DNA from: Lachnospiraceae bacterium
GTDB taxonomy: Bacteria; Bacillota; Clostridia; Lachnospirales; Lachnospiraceae
Direction of reading: 5' to 3'
DNA: 64,000 nt
NCBI GenBank assembly: GCA_009911505.1
Contig: QXXL01000093.1
Location: 24,524-88,523 of the forward strand
The stretch's first letter is position 1; every line of letters begins with the position of its first letter. Shown in pieces: positions 34,013 to 43,035 of the stretch. The position numbers and the translations under genes are program-made. Under the pieces are notes generated by a model that worked only from the letters and a program-made list of their open reading frames with translations, did no database searches and was not told where the DNA came from.

Positions 34013-34104
34013 TTTCCACCGGCTCCTTTCACCGCCTTAAGGGCGGCAGGGAAAAGGCAGATGCCCGTTCCCGCCACCCAGCGGCTGTATTTCCGTTTAT
34101 CTGG

Positions 34105-34665
34105 TTATGACAGGAAATCCTCCTCATCCGCAAAATCATCCTCCGCACGGGAACGCCCGCCCAGCGGTTCCCCGTCACGGATTTTCTGTAAATTGTTCAG
34201 GCCACAGGCGATTCCCTTATTCCCGTTTGAATTGAAAGCATAGAAATTGATGCTCGCCCTGCCATATACGCCGCTGTACACCTCGGAATGGTCAATGATC
34301 GTCTGCCTGTCGGCATCCACGATGCCAGGGGCAAGATCACTGTTCGCATTGACAAAATATGCGCCCGCATAGGCTTCATCATCCGGGCGCTCCGCATCCC
34401 CGTCACGCAGCGGCGTTTTTATTTGGGATAGGGGCGGAACGCTCCTGCCGCTCCCTTTCAGCTTGGACTCTCCCTCGCGGTAGGCCGCGTCAATGGCCGC
34501 CTTGATCTTAGCAATGGTCTTCTTATCCGACTTCGGGATGATGAGAGATACAGAATACTTAGGCTTGCCTCCCTGGATTGCCTTCGGCTCCCAGGCGTTG
34601 CAGTAACTCCAACGGGTATCCGGCCCTGTAATGACTTTTAGTGGGTTATTTTCTTTTTTTGACAT
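34105..34665 (-). CDS. DUF2815 protein, probable single-stranded DNA-binding protein
   Basis: 186 residues. Pattern of DUF2815: RWSYCNAWEPKAIQGGKPKY, SVSLIIPKSDK, then GVYGRASINFYAFNSNGNKG and an acidic tail DDFADEEDFLS. Structure-based work on phage relatives assigns an OB fold acting as ssDNA-binding protein; no ordinary ssb is found in prophage B, which fits. Located between the polymerase and DUF2800 genes as usual. Confidence 0.85.
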   Translation of the reverse strand: MSKKENNPLKVITGPDTRWSYCNAWEPKAIQGGKPKYSVSLIIPKSDKKTIAKIKAAIDAAYREGESKLKGSGRSVPPLSQIKTPLRDGDAERPDDEAYAGAYFVNANSDLAPGIVDADRQTIIDHSEVYSGVYGRASINFYAFNSNGNKGIACGLNNLQKIRDGEPLGGRSRAEDDFADEEDFLS

Positions 34666-34681
34666 ATGATTTTCCTCCTGG

Positions 34682-35803
34682 CTAATCTTCCTTGAAATCC
34701 TGCTCCGCCGTGTTCATCTCCGGCCTCTTGTCGCTCTCAAGCACAAGGACAGGCTTGCCCTGCGGCTTCTCCACAAGGCCCTTCAAAACTTCCACAAACT
34801 TCTTCTTGCCCAGCAGCTTTTCCATGGCCGTGATGCCTAAGAGCTTCGGCTCATACGGGTCGAAGCCCGCCTTCTTCACGGTATCCGCCACGGCATCCTC
34901 ATCCGTGTACTTCCGGTTGGACCTTCCGGCCACAACTTTGAACCCGGCATACTTCACGCCGGAAAGCGCCTGCTGCAATGCGAACTCCTTCACATCCGCC
35001 GCCCATGCCGCCAGCTCATCCGCTTTCACGAGGATTGCCGCGATCTCGTCATCCTCCAGCGTGGCGGGCATCTCGAAATCATATTTGGCAAGCTCCAGGT
35101 TGTACTCCGCCCGTTTCCTGCAGACTGCCTTCGCCTTGCAGAATTTGCAGTGTTCCCCGGCGCAGAACTCGCCCTCCCCGGCATAGGCCAGCTTCGCCTT
35201 ATACACAAGCTCGTTATGCGCCCACTGGAGAAGGTCATCCTTCGCCATCACGCACACGCTGACATTCTCCCGGCGCGGCTGGTAGATCGCCATGCGGACG
35301 GTGTCAATGTCGTAGATGCCGTCAAACAGCTCCAGCGCGCCCAAGGCATACAGCATCATCTGCGGGTTCCCTTCTGCGGAAACCTCCACGCCCTTGCCGT
35401 GCTTGTAATCGATGATATACAGCGTCCCGTCTGCGATAATGACACAGTCGCCGGTGCCGAAGCCTCCCTCCACATACCGGGAGAAGTCCAGCCGCTGCTC
35501 AATCAGCACGACCGGGTCTTTGCAGGTTTTCTTTGCCTCCTCCACAAGCGAAAGGACATACTCCGCATAGCCGCAGGCGCATTCCTCCATCTCCTCGTCA
35601 TAAAATTCAAGCCTCTCCGTGGGGTCTGCGGTTTCCATGCCCAGCAGGGCTTTCAGCTTGTGTTCGCACAGGCTGTGGGCATCGGTTCCCTGCTGCGCAT
35701 ATTCGCTGCCCGTATCCTCGTAATTTTCACAGAGCCTCGCAGACGGCGGGCAGGCAAGCCACCGGTGGCTGGAGGATGCAGAAAGTAATGCGTGTCTCCC
35801 CAT
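34682..35803 (-). CDS. DUF2800 protein, RecB/PD-(D/E)XK-type nuclease
   Basis: 373 residues from ATG 35803, GGAGG upstream. N-terminus HALLSASSSHRWLACPPSAR and GTDAHSLCEHKL; then FGTGDCVIIADGTLYIIDYK, giving Asp and the Asp-x-Lys of a PD-(D/E)XK core; a Cys cluster (CAGEHCKFCKAKAVCRKR) suggests an iron-sulfur or zinc site as in RecB-like/Cas4-like nucleases. Start overlaps the upstream stop by one base (TGATG). Confidence 0.88.
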   Translation of the reverse strand: MGRHALLSASSSHRWLACPPSARLCENYEDTGSEYAQQGTDAHSLCEHKLKALLGMETADPTERLEFYDEEMEECACGYAEYVLSLVEEAKKTCKDPVVLIEQRLDFSRYVEGGFGTGDCVIIADGTLYIIDYKHGKGVEVSAEGNPQMMLYALGALELFDGIYDIDTVRMAIYQPRRENVSVCVMAKDDLLQWAHNELVYKAKLAYAGEGEFCAGEHCKFCKAKAVCRKRAEYNLELAKYDFEMPATLEDDEIAAILVKADELAAWAADVKEFALQQALSGVKYAGFKVVAGRSNRKYTDEDAVADTVKKAGFDPYEPKLLGITAMEKLLGKKKFVEVLKGLVEKPQGKPVLVLESDKRPEMNTAEQDFKED

Positions 35804-36183
35804 CACAGCACCTCCGCTTCCGCAAGGAGCGCCGCATACTCCGCCGGGTCGATCTCCGACAGCTTATCCGCGCCATGCTTTGCAAGCAGCTCCCTCACTT
35901 CCTCCGTGTGTCCGGAGCGGGACTTCTCCGCCAGCACCGCCCGGACTTCCTCCAGCGTCAGCGGCTTTTCCTCCGGCTCCTGCTTTGCCGCCTTTGCATC
36001 TTTCTTCGCTGTGTTCTTTGCGGCCGCTTTGCCGCCTCTGCCCGCCTTCTCCGGCTCCTTTGCGGTCGTCAGTTCTGCCTCCGCCGCGCCATTGTCCGCC
36101 ACCGCATCCGCAACGGCCTGCAGGCTGTCCGCAAGGGAGCGCAGATTCCCAATGACATCAAGCAGTAACTTCACTTTTCCCAT
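35803..36183 (-). CDS. Phage protein with Ala/Lys linker and C-terminal helical domain
   Basis: 126 residues from ATG 36183 (GGAGG 8 bases upstream). N-terminal helix, an Ala/Lys/Glu-rich linker (KAAAKNTAKKDAKAAK), and a C-terminal helical module LTLEEVRAVLAEKSRSGHTE. The last module is found in many Clostridia phages next to DUF2800; function unknown. Confidence 0.65.
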   Translation of the reverse strand: MGKVKLLLDVIGNLRSLADSLQAVADAVADNGAAEAELTTAKEPEKAGRGGKAAAKNTAKKDAKAAKQEPEEKPLTLEEVRAVLAEKSRSGHTEEVRELLAKHGADKLSEIDPAEYAALLAEAEVL

Positions 36184-36376
36184 GAACATCTCCTCCTTCC
36201 ATGACTTCACTAACTGCCAGCTCCCGGACGGAACCGCCCGGCACGATGATGGTCAGGCTCCGCTTTTCCCCCAAGAGGAAGCGCACCAGGCGCTCTCTCA
36301 CGGAGACGTTGCGGCAGCTCACGATCCCGCCGTCAGTCGGCTCTTTTGAGACACTGATCCTTAATGTGTGTTCCAT
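36158..36376 (-). CDS. Small conserved phage protein
   Basis: 72 residues from ATG 36376, chosen because GGAGG is 8 bases before it; ATGs at 36382 and 36391 are alternatives. Beta-rich (SLTIIVPGGSVRELAVSEV). Position between the sigma-like and DUF2800-linked genes is typical. Function unknown. Confidence 0.6.
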   Translation of the reverse strand: MEHTLRISVSKEPTDGGIVSCRNVSVRERLVRFLLGEKRSLTIIVPGGSVRELAVSEVMEGGDVHGKSEVTA

Positions 36377-36454
36377 GCCCATGACCTCCATTTCCGAGGG
36401 ACTGTATTTTCGCCCCTCACATATAAGCCACGGGAAACGGAAAACTGAACCCCC

Positions 36455-36847
36455 CTAATCCATAAATTTTTTTAAGGCGGCATAGATTTTCTTCATCCTG
36501 CCTGTGATGGCGCGTTCCGACACCCCGTCCTCGGCAGCGATGTCTTTCTGTTTCTCGCCATTCCAGTAGATGCGGCGCAGAAGCTCCCTCTGCTGCGGCT
36601 GCAGTCTGCTGATTGCCGCAGCGAGCCTCTCAAGCTCGTCCTTCCTGGCAAGTTCCTCCGGCGTGTCCCGCCCTGAGTCAAAATAGCGGTCTTCCGGGTC
36701 AACCGCTGACAGGAGGACATGGCGGCGCGTTTCTTTCCGTTCCACCCTGTCACTTTCATTTTTCAGCTCCAGCATAAACTCACCGAGCCTTCCGTCCACC
36801 TCAATCTCTGTCACAGTCCCATCCACAAACTTGTATTCAATTTTCAT
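36455..36847 (-). CDS. Sigma-70 region 4-like regulator, first gene of the early operon of prophage B
   Basis: 130 residues. Region 4 is clear: AISRLQPQQRELLRRIYWNG, EKQKDIAAEDGVSERAITGR and MKKIYAALKKF. The N-terminal 70 residues (FVDGTVTEIEVDG) are beta then charged. Proteins like this open early operons in Clostridia phages and mobile elements. Confidence 0.85.
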   Translation of the reverse strand: MKIEYKFVDGTVTEIEVDGRLGEFMLELKNESDRVERKETRRHVLLSAVDPEDRYFDSGRDTPEELARKDELERLAAAISRLQPQQRELLRRIYWNGEKQKDIAAEDGVSERAITGRMKKIYAALKKFMD

Positions 36848-37033
36848 TCAGATTCCCTCCAGTCTTGAAATTTGGTTAAACAGTTTCAAGACTGGAATGG
36901 CGGCGCACGGCTCCTATAAAGCAGGCATTTCTTTGTGCAAAAAAAGCGCACCTGCACAATGGCAGGCACGCCCGTAATGAAAATAATGTATTCTTTTGTA
37001 ATATGTCTGGGAATAAAATAGAAATATGTCGAA

Positions 37034-37070
37034 TAAAAAAAGCCCGCAGCCCCCTTGGAAGGAACTGCGG
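37034..37070 (-). terminator. Intrinsic terminator at the end of the putative RNA
   Basis: On the minus strand CCGCAG (37070-37065) pairs with CTGCGG (37049-37044) and is followed by GCTTTTTTTATT. A clear rho-independent shape, pointing leftward, with no coding gene upstream of it. Confidence 0.8.
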
Positions 37071-37320
37071 TATGTACAGAAAAAATATGATGTCTTGTTG
37101 CGGGTGGCGGGAATCCGTTCCCTGCCCGTGCCATGGCCATGTTATCCCCTTTCGTGGGGACAGCATTTTGTTCCGGCTTCCCCGGCAGCCTGCCGGCGCC
37201 TCCTGTGAGAAAGCCCTGCCAGGCTGTTCCGTGGGATGGCCTGTCCTTTCTTTGAACAATAGAAAACACCCAGCATAGCGCAACCGTCCTGGCCGCTTTT
37301 ATCGGGTGTCCATGCGCCAT
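37040..37320 (-). ncRNA. Candidate structured RNA upstream of the early operon of prophage B
   Basis: The 36848-37367 gap has no convincing gene. Read on the minus strand, 37320-37075 contains GGGAA-CGGA-UUCCC (37109-37122), CCCC-ACGAAA-GGGG (37146-37159), CCGGC-AGGCU-GCCGG (37182-37196) and CAGGC/GCCUG (37220-37243), and ends at the terminator 37034-37070. Frames through it are not preceded by good ribosome sites and have unusual composition. A terminated transcript ahead of the phage operon could be a stand-alone small RNA or a leader. Confidence 0.55.
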
Positions 37321-37471
37321 CTTTATTCTTTTAAGTGGCTCTGTTCCTATCTAAAAGGGTTACATTCGTAAGCGCCAAATATTCCTGCGGATTTTCTAAT
37401 CTTCTGGATTCCTGTATAATTGTAAATGAAATATAGTTAGACTATTTCACTACAATTACGGAGGACAGGTT

Positions 37472-37882
37472 ATGGCAGCTACCCGCAAAGCCCGTGTTCC
37501 CATGGCGGAACAGATCAGGATTATTAATGAATGCCGCCAAAGCGGCATGGCAGATGCTGACTGGTGCCGTGAAAACGGTATCGCTGTAAGCACTTTTTAT
37601 AACTGGGTCAGCCGCTGCAGGAAAACAGCAGCGGATCAGATTCCGGCACCGAATTATGGTCATTGTGAGATCCCGCGTTCAAAGCAGGACGTGGTTCCCA
37701 TTGACATTGTTCCGGATCACCTTCCGGAACAACATGCAGCACCGCAGATGCACCAAACGAACCTTGACAATTCACATACGATTGAAGTGTCCATGAAAGA
37801 TGTGATAATCCGCATCAGCAATGATGCGGATCCTGTCCTGCTCACCAGGACACTCCGCCTGATCCGGGAGACCTCATGTTAG
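37472..37882 (+). CDS. tnpA: IS66 accessory protein A
   Basis: 136 residues. N-terminal helix-turn-helix of the IS66 first protein: QIRIINECRQSGMADADWCR then ENGIAVSTFYNWVSRCRK. C-terminal part IEVSMKDVIIRISNDADPVL is typical. Preceded by GGAGG. Ends 7 bp inside the next gene, so translation is coupled. Needed together with the next two genes for transposition in this family. Confidence 0.92.
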   Translation: MAATRKARVPMAEQIRIINECRQSGMADADWCRENGIAVSTFYNWVSRCRKTAADQIPAPNYGHCEIPRSKQDVVPIDIVPDHLPEQHAAPQMHQTNLDNSHTIEVSMKDVIIRISNDADPVLLTRTLRLIRETSC

Positions 37883-38217
37883 GTGATATCTCCGGCCTCG
37901 AAAAGATTTACATTGTCTGCGGCTATACAGATATGCGCAAATCGATCGATGGGCTCTGCGCCATCATCGAAGACCAGCTTAAGATGGATCCGGCATCCAG
38001 TGCGCTCTTCCTGTTCTGTGGAAGAAGACGGGACAGGATCAAAGCCCTGTTCCGTGAACCGGATGGTTTTGTCCTGATCTATAAACGGCTGTCTGTCCGG
38101 GGCGGCTATCAATGGCCAAGGAAGCTCTCGGAAGTCCGGAATCTTTCCTGGCGGGAGTTCGACTGGCTGATGTCAGGAATTGATATCGACCAGCCAAAAG
38201 CACTTAAAACAGAGTAA
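37876..38217 (+). CDS. tnpB: IS66 accessory protein B
   Basis: 113 residues matching the IS66 Orf2 family: CGYTDMRKSIDGLCAII, LFLFCGRRRDRIKALF, GFVLIYKRL and a Trp-rich end. Starts within the upstream gene. Required for transposition in IS66 elements although its exact role is not settled. Confidence 0.96.
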   Translation: MLGDISGLEKIYIVCGYTDMRKSIDGLCAIIEDQLKMDPASSALFLFCGRRRDRIKALFREPDGFVLIYKRLSVRGGYQWPRKLSEVRNLSWREFDWLMSGIDIDQPKALKTE

Positions 38218-38359
38218 AAAAGTATCTGGATCCCGGCAAAAATCCTGCACAGAAAAATGTCTGATTTCCTTATAAATTCAGCGTTTTTCAGCCCTTGTTT
38301 TCCTTTAGGAATGGAGGTATTTCTGGTATAATAAAGATATCAAATCCAAGGAGAGAACG

Positions 38360-39976
38360 ATGGCTTCCAGTGCAAAAGACATCCAGCTGCGAGAGCTGAA
38401 GGAGACTATAACACAGCTGAAAACAATGGTCTCGGAGCAGACGGAACTGATCAGATCTCTCCGTCTTGTTATTGACGAAAAAAACAGCCACGAAAAGGCC
38501 CTTCAGGAACAGGTAGACTATCTGACCAAAAAGCTTTTCGGTTCCTCCAGCGAAAGAAGGAGCGATGACATTCCAGGACAGCAGCACCTTTTTGATGAAG
38601 CGGAAGTGGAACAGGATCCTTCCCTGTTGGAAGAAGAGACCGTGGTCCGGGAGCATACCCGCAAGAAGAAAGCAGCCCATGAGGATCTTTTTAAAGGCTT
38701 GAAGGTTGAAAAAGTAGTCATCCCTCTTCCGGAAGAAGATCAGGCCTGCCCGGTCTGCGGTACGCAGATGGTTCTGATCGGCGAAGAGTATGTCCGCCGT
38801 GAGCTGGAATTCATCCCGGCCACATGCAAAGTGATCGAATACTACAGCCAGAGCTATGGATGTCCGTCCTGTAAGGAAGGATTGGGAGACACGGAAAGAC
38901 CTGTGATTGCAAAGTCCCAGGTTCCGAAGGCTCTGGTAGGAAAAGGCCCGGCGACCGCATCTGCCGTTGCATGGACAATGTATCAGAAGTACGCCAACGG
39001 ACTTCCCCTTTATCGTCAGGAGAAAGACTGGAAGCAGTATGGTGCCCAGATCAGCAGGACGACGCTTGCCAACTGGATTATCTACTGCTCCCGGAATTAC
39101 TTTCAGCCAATGTATGATTATTTCCACCGGGAACTGCTGAAGCGCAGCTTCGCAATGGCAGATGAGACCAGAGTCCAGGTATTAAAGGAAGAAGATCGCT
39201 GGGCACAGACGCAATCCTTCATGTGGCTGTTCCGCAGCGGCGAAGACGGTCTTCCAGCCATTATCTTATATGGTTATTCTCCAACCAGGAGTGGCAGCCA
39301 TGCAAAGGAGTTTCTGGAGGGCTATCACGGATATCTGGAAACGGATGGTTATCAGGGCTACAACAGCCTGCCGGATATCAAGCGGTGTTCCTGCTGGGCA
39401 CACATCCGCCGGTACTTTATCGATGCCGTTCCCAAAGGGAAACAGTATGATTACAGCCAGCCGGCAGTACAGGGAGTCCAGTACTGTAACCGCCTGTTTG
39501 CCATAGAGGATTCCATTAACCAAAAATATCCCGGTGATTATGAAAAGCGTAAGCAGCTGCGTCTCGAGAAGGAAAAACCTGTTCTGGAGGCTTTCTGGTC
39601 GTGGCTTGAGCAGCAAAAGCCAGCCCGGAATACCCGCATGGAAAAAGCGGTGAATTATGTCCTTAACCGGCGGGAAACAGCACAGACTTATCTGGAGGAT
39701 GGCCGCTGCAGCTTCACAAACAATCTCAGTGAGAACGCGATCCGTCCGTTTGCGGTCGGCAGGAAGAACTGGCTGTTCAGTGATTCTGTAGAAGGAGCCA
39801 ATGCCAGTGCTGTAGTCTATACAATGGTTGAGATGGCAAAGGCGCACGACCTGAACATTTACGGATATCTGAAATTTCTGCTGGAGCATCGTCCAACGAA
39901 AGAGATGACTGATAATCAGCTGACAGAGCTTGCACCCTGGAGTGAAAAACTCCAATCTATCAAAAATCGCATGTGA
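38360..39976 (+). CDS. tnpC: IS66 transposase
   Basis: 538 residues. N-terminal leucine zipper-like region (EQVDYLTKKLFGSSSERR), zinc-finger region CPVCGTQ..CPSC near 130-175, and DDE catalytic region with DETRVQVL, TDGYQGYNSLP and SENAIRPFAVGRKNWLFS. Length is normal for the family and the frame is uninterrupted. Confidence 0.97.
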   Translation: MASSAKDIQLRELKETITQLKTMVSEQTELIRSLRLVIDEKNSHEKALQEQVDYLTKKLFGSSSERRSDDIPGQQHLFDEAEVEQDPSLLEEETVVREHTRKKKAAHEDLFKGLKVEKVVIPLPEEDQACPVCGTQMVLIGEEYVRRELEFIPATCKVIEYYSQSYGCPSCKEGLGDTERPVIAKSQVPKALVGKGPATASAVAWTMYQKYANGLPLYRQEKDWKQYGAQISRTTLANWIIYCSRNYFQPMYDYFHRELLKRSFAMADETRVQVLKEEDRWAQTQSFMWLFRSGEDGLPAIILYGYSPTRSGSHAKEFLEGYHGYLETDGYQGYNSLPDIKRCSCWAHIRRYFIDAVPKGKQYDYSQPAVQGVQYCNRLFAIEDSINQKYPGDYEKRKQLRLEKEKPVLEAFWSWLEQQKPARNTRMEKAVNYVLNRRETAQTYLEDGRCSFTNNLSENAIRPFAVGRKNWLFSDSVEGANASAVVYTMVEMAKAHDLNIYGYLKFLLEHRPTKEMTDNQLTELAPWSEKLQSIKNRM

Positions 39977-40051
39977 ATTATAGTGAATTACTCCAACTCG
40001 CAAAGGGCTGGGGTAATTTTATATCTGACCGCATTATTATTTGGCGCTTAC

Positions 40052-40364
40052 TTACATTCTATCAGCTATAACCAAAAAGGCAATCATATCGCAGTCTCAC
40101 ATCTAACATGGAACACAGTATGCCCATCTGCAAAGACATAATGGTATGGAACAGTTCCCCCCTTCATGCCAAATTTTACATCAAAGCAAGACACAAAAAC
40201 ACGAGAAAATCTCTGTCTCTTGGCACTTCTAGAATTCCTCGTGTTCTTTGGTTTCTCATTCAGTTTCTATATTTTGCCCCAAACAGCTCCCTGATACTCA
40301 TCTCTGGCAACCGATCATGATAGAATAATTGAAAAATACAAAGCAGATACTTAAAAACTTCAAA
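40052..40364. other. Noncoding stretch between IS66 and the AT-rich cassette
   Basis: About 310 bp. It begins with the IS target duplication. Short frames exist but lack ribosome sites. I see no repeats or strong terminator. Base composition is already AT-rich like the cassette to the right. Confidence 0.5.
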
Positions 40365-40733
40365 TCATCTTTCAAATTCAAAGAAATCCTTATTTCTCTC
40401 TTTAAACATGGAAAAGATGACATTTACTGTTGACTCATCATCAACCGATGTATAACTTTCTTCATCTCCTGTCTGTTCAACTTGAAGGATAACAACCTCA
40501 TCTGCATCATCATCAATAGGCAACAATACAACATAGTCATTTCCCAGAAAATTAATGAAATCGAGAAATTCAAAGAAAATATCGTTGCCATTCTCGTCAC
40601 TGAGCTTAATCAGATTACTTTCTTCATCTCCAACAGGCATGGAAACTTCTTCACTCGGTGTGACAGGAACTCCGCAATAGATGCAAAATTTATTACCCGG
40701 AATAATGTCTCTCCCGCAAACAATACACTTCAC
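40365..40733 (-). CDS. Zinc-ribbon plus DUF1292-like protein
   Basis: 122 residues from GTG 40733 (GAGGAGG 7 bases upstream; GTG 40742 is closer than usual). Zinc ribbon CIVCGRDIIPGNKFCIYCG at the N-terminus. A DUF1292-like acidic domain follows: LSDENGNDIFFEFLDFINF then YVVLLPID and EVVILQVEQ. Last gene of the cassette. The same CxYCG ribbon style is in the proteins at 41940 and 52771, suggesting a common partner. Confidence 0.7.
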   Translation of the reverse strand: MKCIVCGRDIIPGNKFCIYCGVPVTPSEEVSMPVGDEESNLIKLSDENGNDIFFEFLDFINFLGNDYVVLLPIDDDADEVVILQVEQTGDEESYTSVDDESTVNVIFSMFKERNKDFFEFER

Positions 40734-40768
40734 GATATACACCTCCTCATTTTTGATAGTTAAGGATA

Positions 40769-41940
40769 TTATCTATATCCCTGTTCTTCCTCAAATTGAA
40801 CAATCAAATCCCTGTTTGCTATTTCGACATCATTGAGTATTGATTCATCAAAGTTGTCAGGATCTATCGTCGGATGATACCAATCAAATTGGGAAAAATA
40901 ATTTGTTAAAGCCTCATCATCAAACTTTCTTCCATGACGCGCATAGAGTTCATTCCTCGCCAGTCGACATTCTTCTTTTGATAATCCTTCCAAGTACTTT
41001 TTGTGAGATATCTAGAATCCGAATTGGGCAGAATATAATCCGCGACATCTTCATCTACTGTTTCCATGTCATTCAAAAAGGTGTAACTTTCACGGACAGC
41101 ATAGTCCTCTAACTCTTGATAGCCATCAGCATAATCTCCGTCATAGTTTTCTGCATCTTGCGGATTGGATGCGACAGGGGAGTACCGCCATCTGAATAAC
41201 TTGTCATTCTTAAAATACAATCGGTGTGCATCACTGCCTTCATAATAGGCAAACATAAGATGATTATCATCAAAATAGTACTTGCGACTGTAATCATATC
41301 CATCAACGCCTTTATTAACAAAAACAGCTTGCACGGAATCACCTGATTGGTAAGCTGTCACGCCCTCTGTAATTATCGATACGTTTAGCTGACCTCCCAT
41401 CACCTTATCCATGATTCGATCATATTTGTCTCTAATGCTCAGTACTTCGCCTTCAATATCAATATCTGAATGTCCCATTTCAAAATTATCAGAAAAAGTT
41501 TCTTCATTTGGCTCGATCATCTCTAAATCCGCATCATTATGTTCAACAGCATCATCTGTTTCAGGATTCGCGTCGTAGTCAACTGTTTCATCAAAACTGT
41601 CTCCATAAGCCGCTTCAATATTTTTACTTGCAACATTTTGCGTATTATGCCTTCTCATAAGTGCCATTAAAATACCAATAATAGATATCACAAGCACAGT
41701 GCATGCAACAACTGGAATATAGCTTTTCTTCCTCGCTGCACCTGTTATCGAGTTCTTTTTTAAACTAATGCCAGATTGACTTTGAAATTGCGTACTATTT
41801 GTATTTTGTTTTTCCGTTCTTATATCAGCCTTAACAGTCGCCTCCTTTTGTAGGACATCTAAGTTATTTACTGACTTCCCACAATAAATACAGAATTTCA
41901 CAGTACCATTGCTTTTCTTTCCACAATGTGGACATTCCAT
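40769..41940 (-). pseudogene. Zinc-ribbon, transmembrane, YARHG-domain protein with one-base frameshift
   Basis: From ATG 41940 (AGGAGG upstream): zinc ribbon CPHCGKKSNGTVKFCIYCGK, then one transmembrane helix near 70-90 (YIPVVACTVLVISIIGILMA), an acidic linker and an extracellular-type domain. The frame then slips at about 40995: RYLTKS is followed by an out-of-frame tail, while the other frame continues LEGLSKEECRLARNELYARHG, the YARHG motif, to stop 40769. One extra G (AGT-GAC-TTG) would restore it. The in-frame product ends at 40906 without YARHG. Either a recent mutation or a read error. Confidence 0.75.
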
Positions 41941-41976
41941 AATCCGCCTCCTATAATGCACGTTTTACTTTTTTCA

Positions 41977-42858
41977 CTAATACCTGGAATACGATACTCC
42001 TAGATTCTGAAGCCTCGCAACTCTATCATCATTATGAGGGTGTGTCGCATATAGTGCCTTTAATAATCCACCTTTCGGAACAGAGCATATATGTAAATCA
42101 CGCACTCTTGCAAGTCCATTCCCAAATCCTATTTTGCACGCATACTCATCAGCAACAAATTCATTTTGCCTCATAGACCACATCAGAAAAAGCATACAAA
42201 ATTTTGTCCATAACCAAATAAGTATACTGGAAAACGTTCCAAAAAAGGCTATTAATGTTCCACATAAAAAGCTTCGCGTTCCTATTGCAAATAACCCACA
42301 TATTGTCGTTATCATCCAGCAAACAATTTTTATGATTAAAAGACATCCTGCTATAAACACATTACTGCCGCCAATCAATAGTTGGATAACTGAATGTCTG
42401 TAAACGATGTGTCCGATTTCATGTGCGAAGATTGCCATTATATCATCGTCTCTCAAATTTAATAATCCATCTGTCACACAAATAGTCCTACGACCAATAG
42501 CAAAAGCATTCGGACTATCATCATGTATAATTTTTAATCGAATAGAATCCACCATTGAAGGTGTATATTGTTTTGCCTTACTATAAACAACCTCAATCAA
42601 AGGAATTAGACGTATTTTTATATCCTTACGTTTAATCTCTTGTGCATCCGCAAGTACAGCAAGCACCCATTCCCCAGCAGGCGATACGCTTATCAACACA
42701 GTAGTCAAATATACAGCAACAATCGGCAGAACAGATTCTACTGATAATCCATTAGGGCAGGAAAAAAACAATAGCAAACTTATATTCAACACAAAGAAAA
42801 TAAGTGTGCCTATATTTGATATTCTTACAATCCTGCCAACTCTATGCCATATATCCAC
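41977..42858 (-). CDS. M48-family membrane metalloprotease
   Basis: 293 residues, probable GTG start. Two N-terminal membrane helices (ISNIGTLIFFVLNISLLLFF and SVLPIVAVYLTTVLISV), zinc motif AHEIGH near 147-152, two more membrane segments, and the third ligand in QNEFVADEYACKIG. This is the HtpX/Ste24 layout. In this operon it could process a secreted or membrane-bound partner. Confidence 0.9.
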   Translation of the reverse strand: MDIWHRVGRIVRISNIGTLIFFVLNISLLLFFSCPNGLSVESVLPIVAVYLTTVLISVSPAGEWVLAVLADAQEIKRKDIKIRLIPLIEVVYSKAKQYTPSMVDSIRLKIIHDDSPNAFAIGRRTICVTDGLLNLRDDDIMAIFAHEIGHIVYRHSVIQLLIGGSNVFIAGCLLIIKIVCWMITTICGLFAIGTRSFLCGTLIAFFGTFSSILIWLWTKFCMLFLMWSMRQNEFVADEYACKIGFGNGLARVRDLHICSVPKGGLLKALYATHPHNDDRVARLQNLGVSYSRY

Positions 42859-42892
42859 TGCTTTAATAAGTCCTCCCGATGGTTTCTAATAT

Positions 42893-43035
42893 CTATAAAT
42901 GAGCAAATCCTGAAAACTGCACAAAAGATTCTGCATTTTGTATTTCAATCGCGGACAAAACAAAGACAAAATCTCAAATCTGTCGTTTTATGGCGGACAA
43001 TATTTGTGCAAGATTTCAAATTTGCTCATTTATAG
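42893..43035. mobile_element. MITE-like 143-bp element
   Basis: Ends are exact inverted copies CTATAAATGAGCAAAT (42893-42908) and ATTTGCTCATTTATAG (43020-43035); similarity continues imperfectly for another 20 bases or so (TGAAAacTGCACAAA against TTTGTGCAAgaTTTCA). Flanked by direct copies of CTAATAT (42886-42892 and 43036-43042). No coding capacity. The right copy contributes the stop codon of the gene at 43036-43284, so insertion left that gene intact. Confidence 0.75.

Larger units (their letters stand above)
37368..40051 (+). mobile_element. IS66-family insertion sequence, apparently complete
   Basis: Terminal inverted repeats GTAAGCGCCAAATA (37368-37381) and TATTTGGCGCTTAC (40038-40051). 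Flanked by an exact 8-bp duplication TTACATTC (37360-37367 and 40052-40059), the size made by IS66. Three intact genes in the usual order. The exact duplication and intact frames suggest a recent insertion into noncoding DNA between prophage B and the AT-rich cassette. Confidence 0.96.

Noticed and set aside
36876..37320. Leftward frames of 135 and 144 codons upstream of the early operon of prophage B
   Set aside because: They run through a terminator and several hairpins, lack ribosome sites and look unlike proteins.
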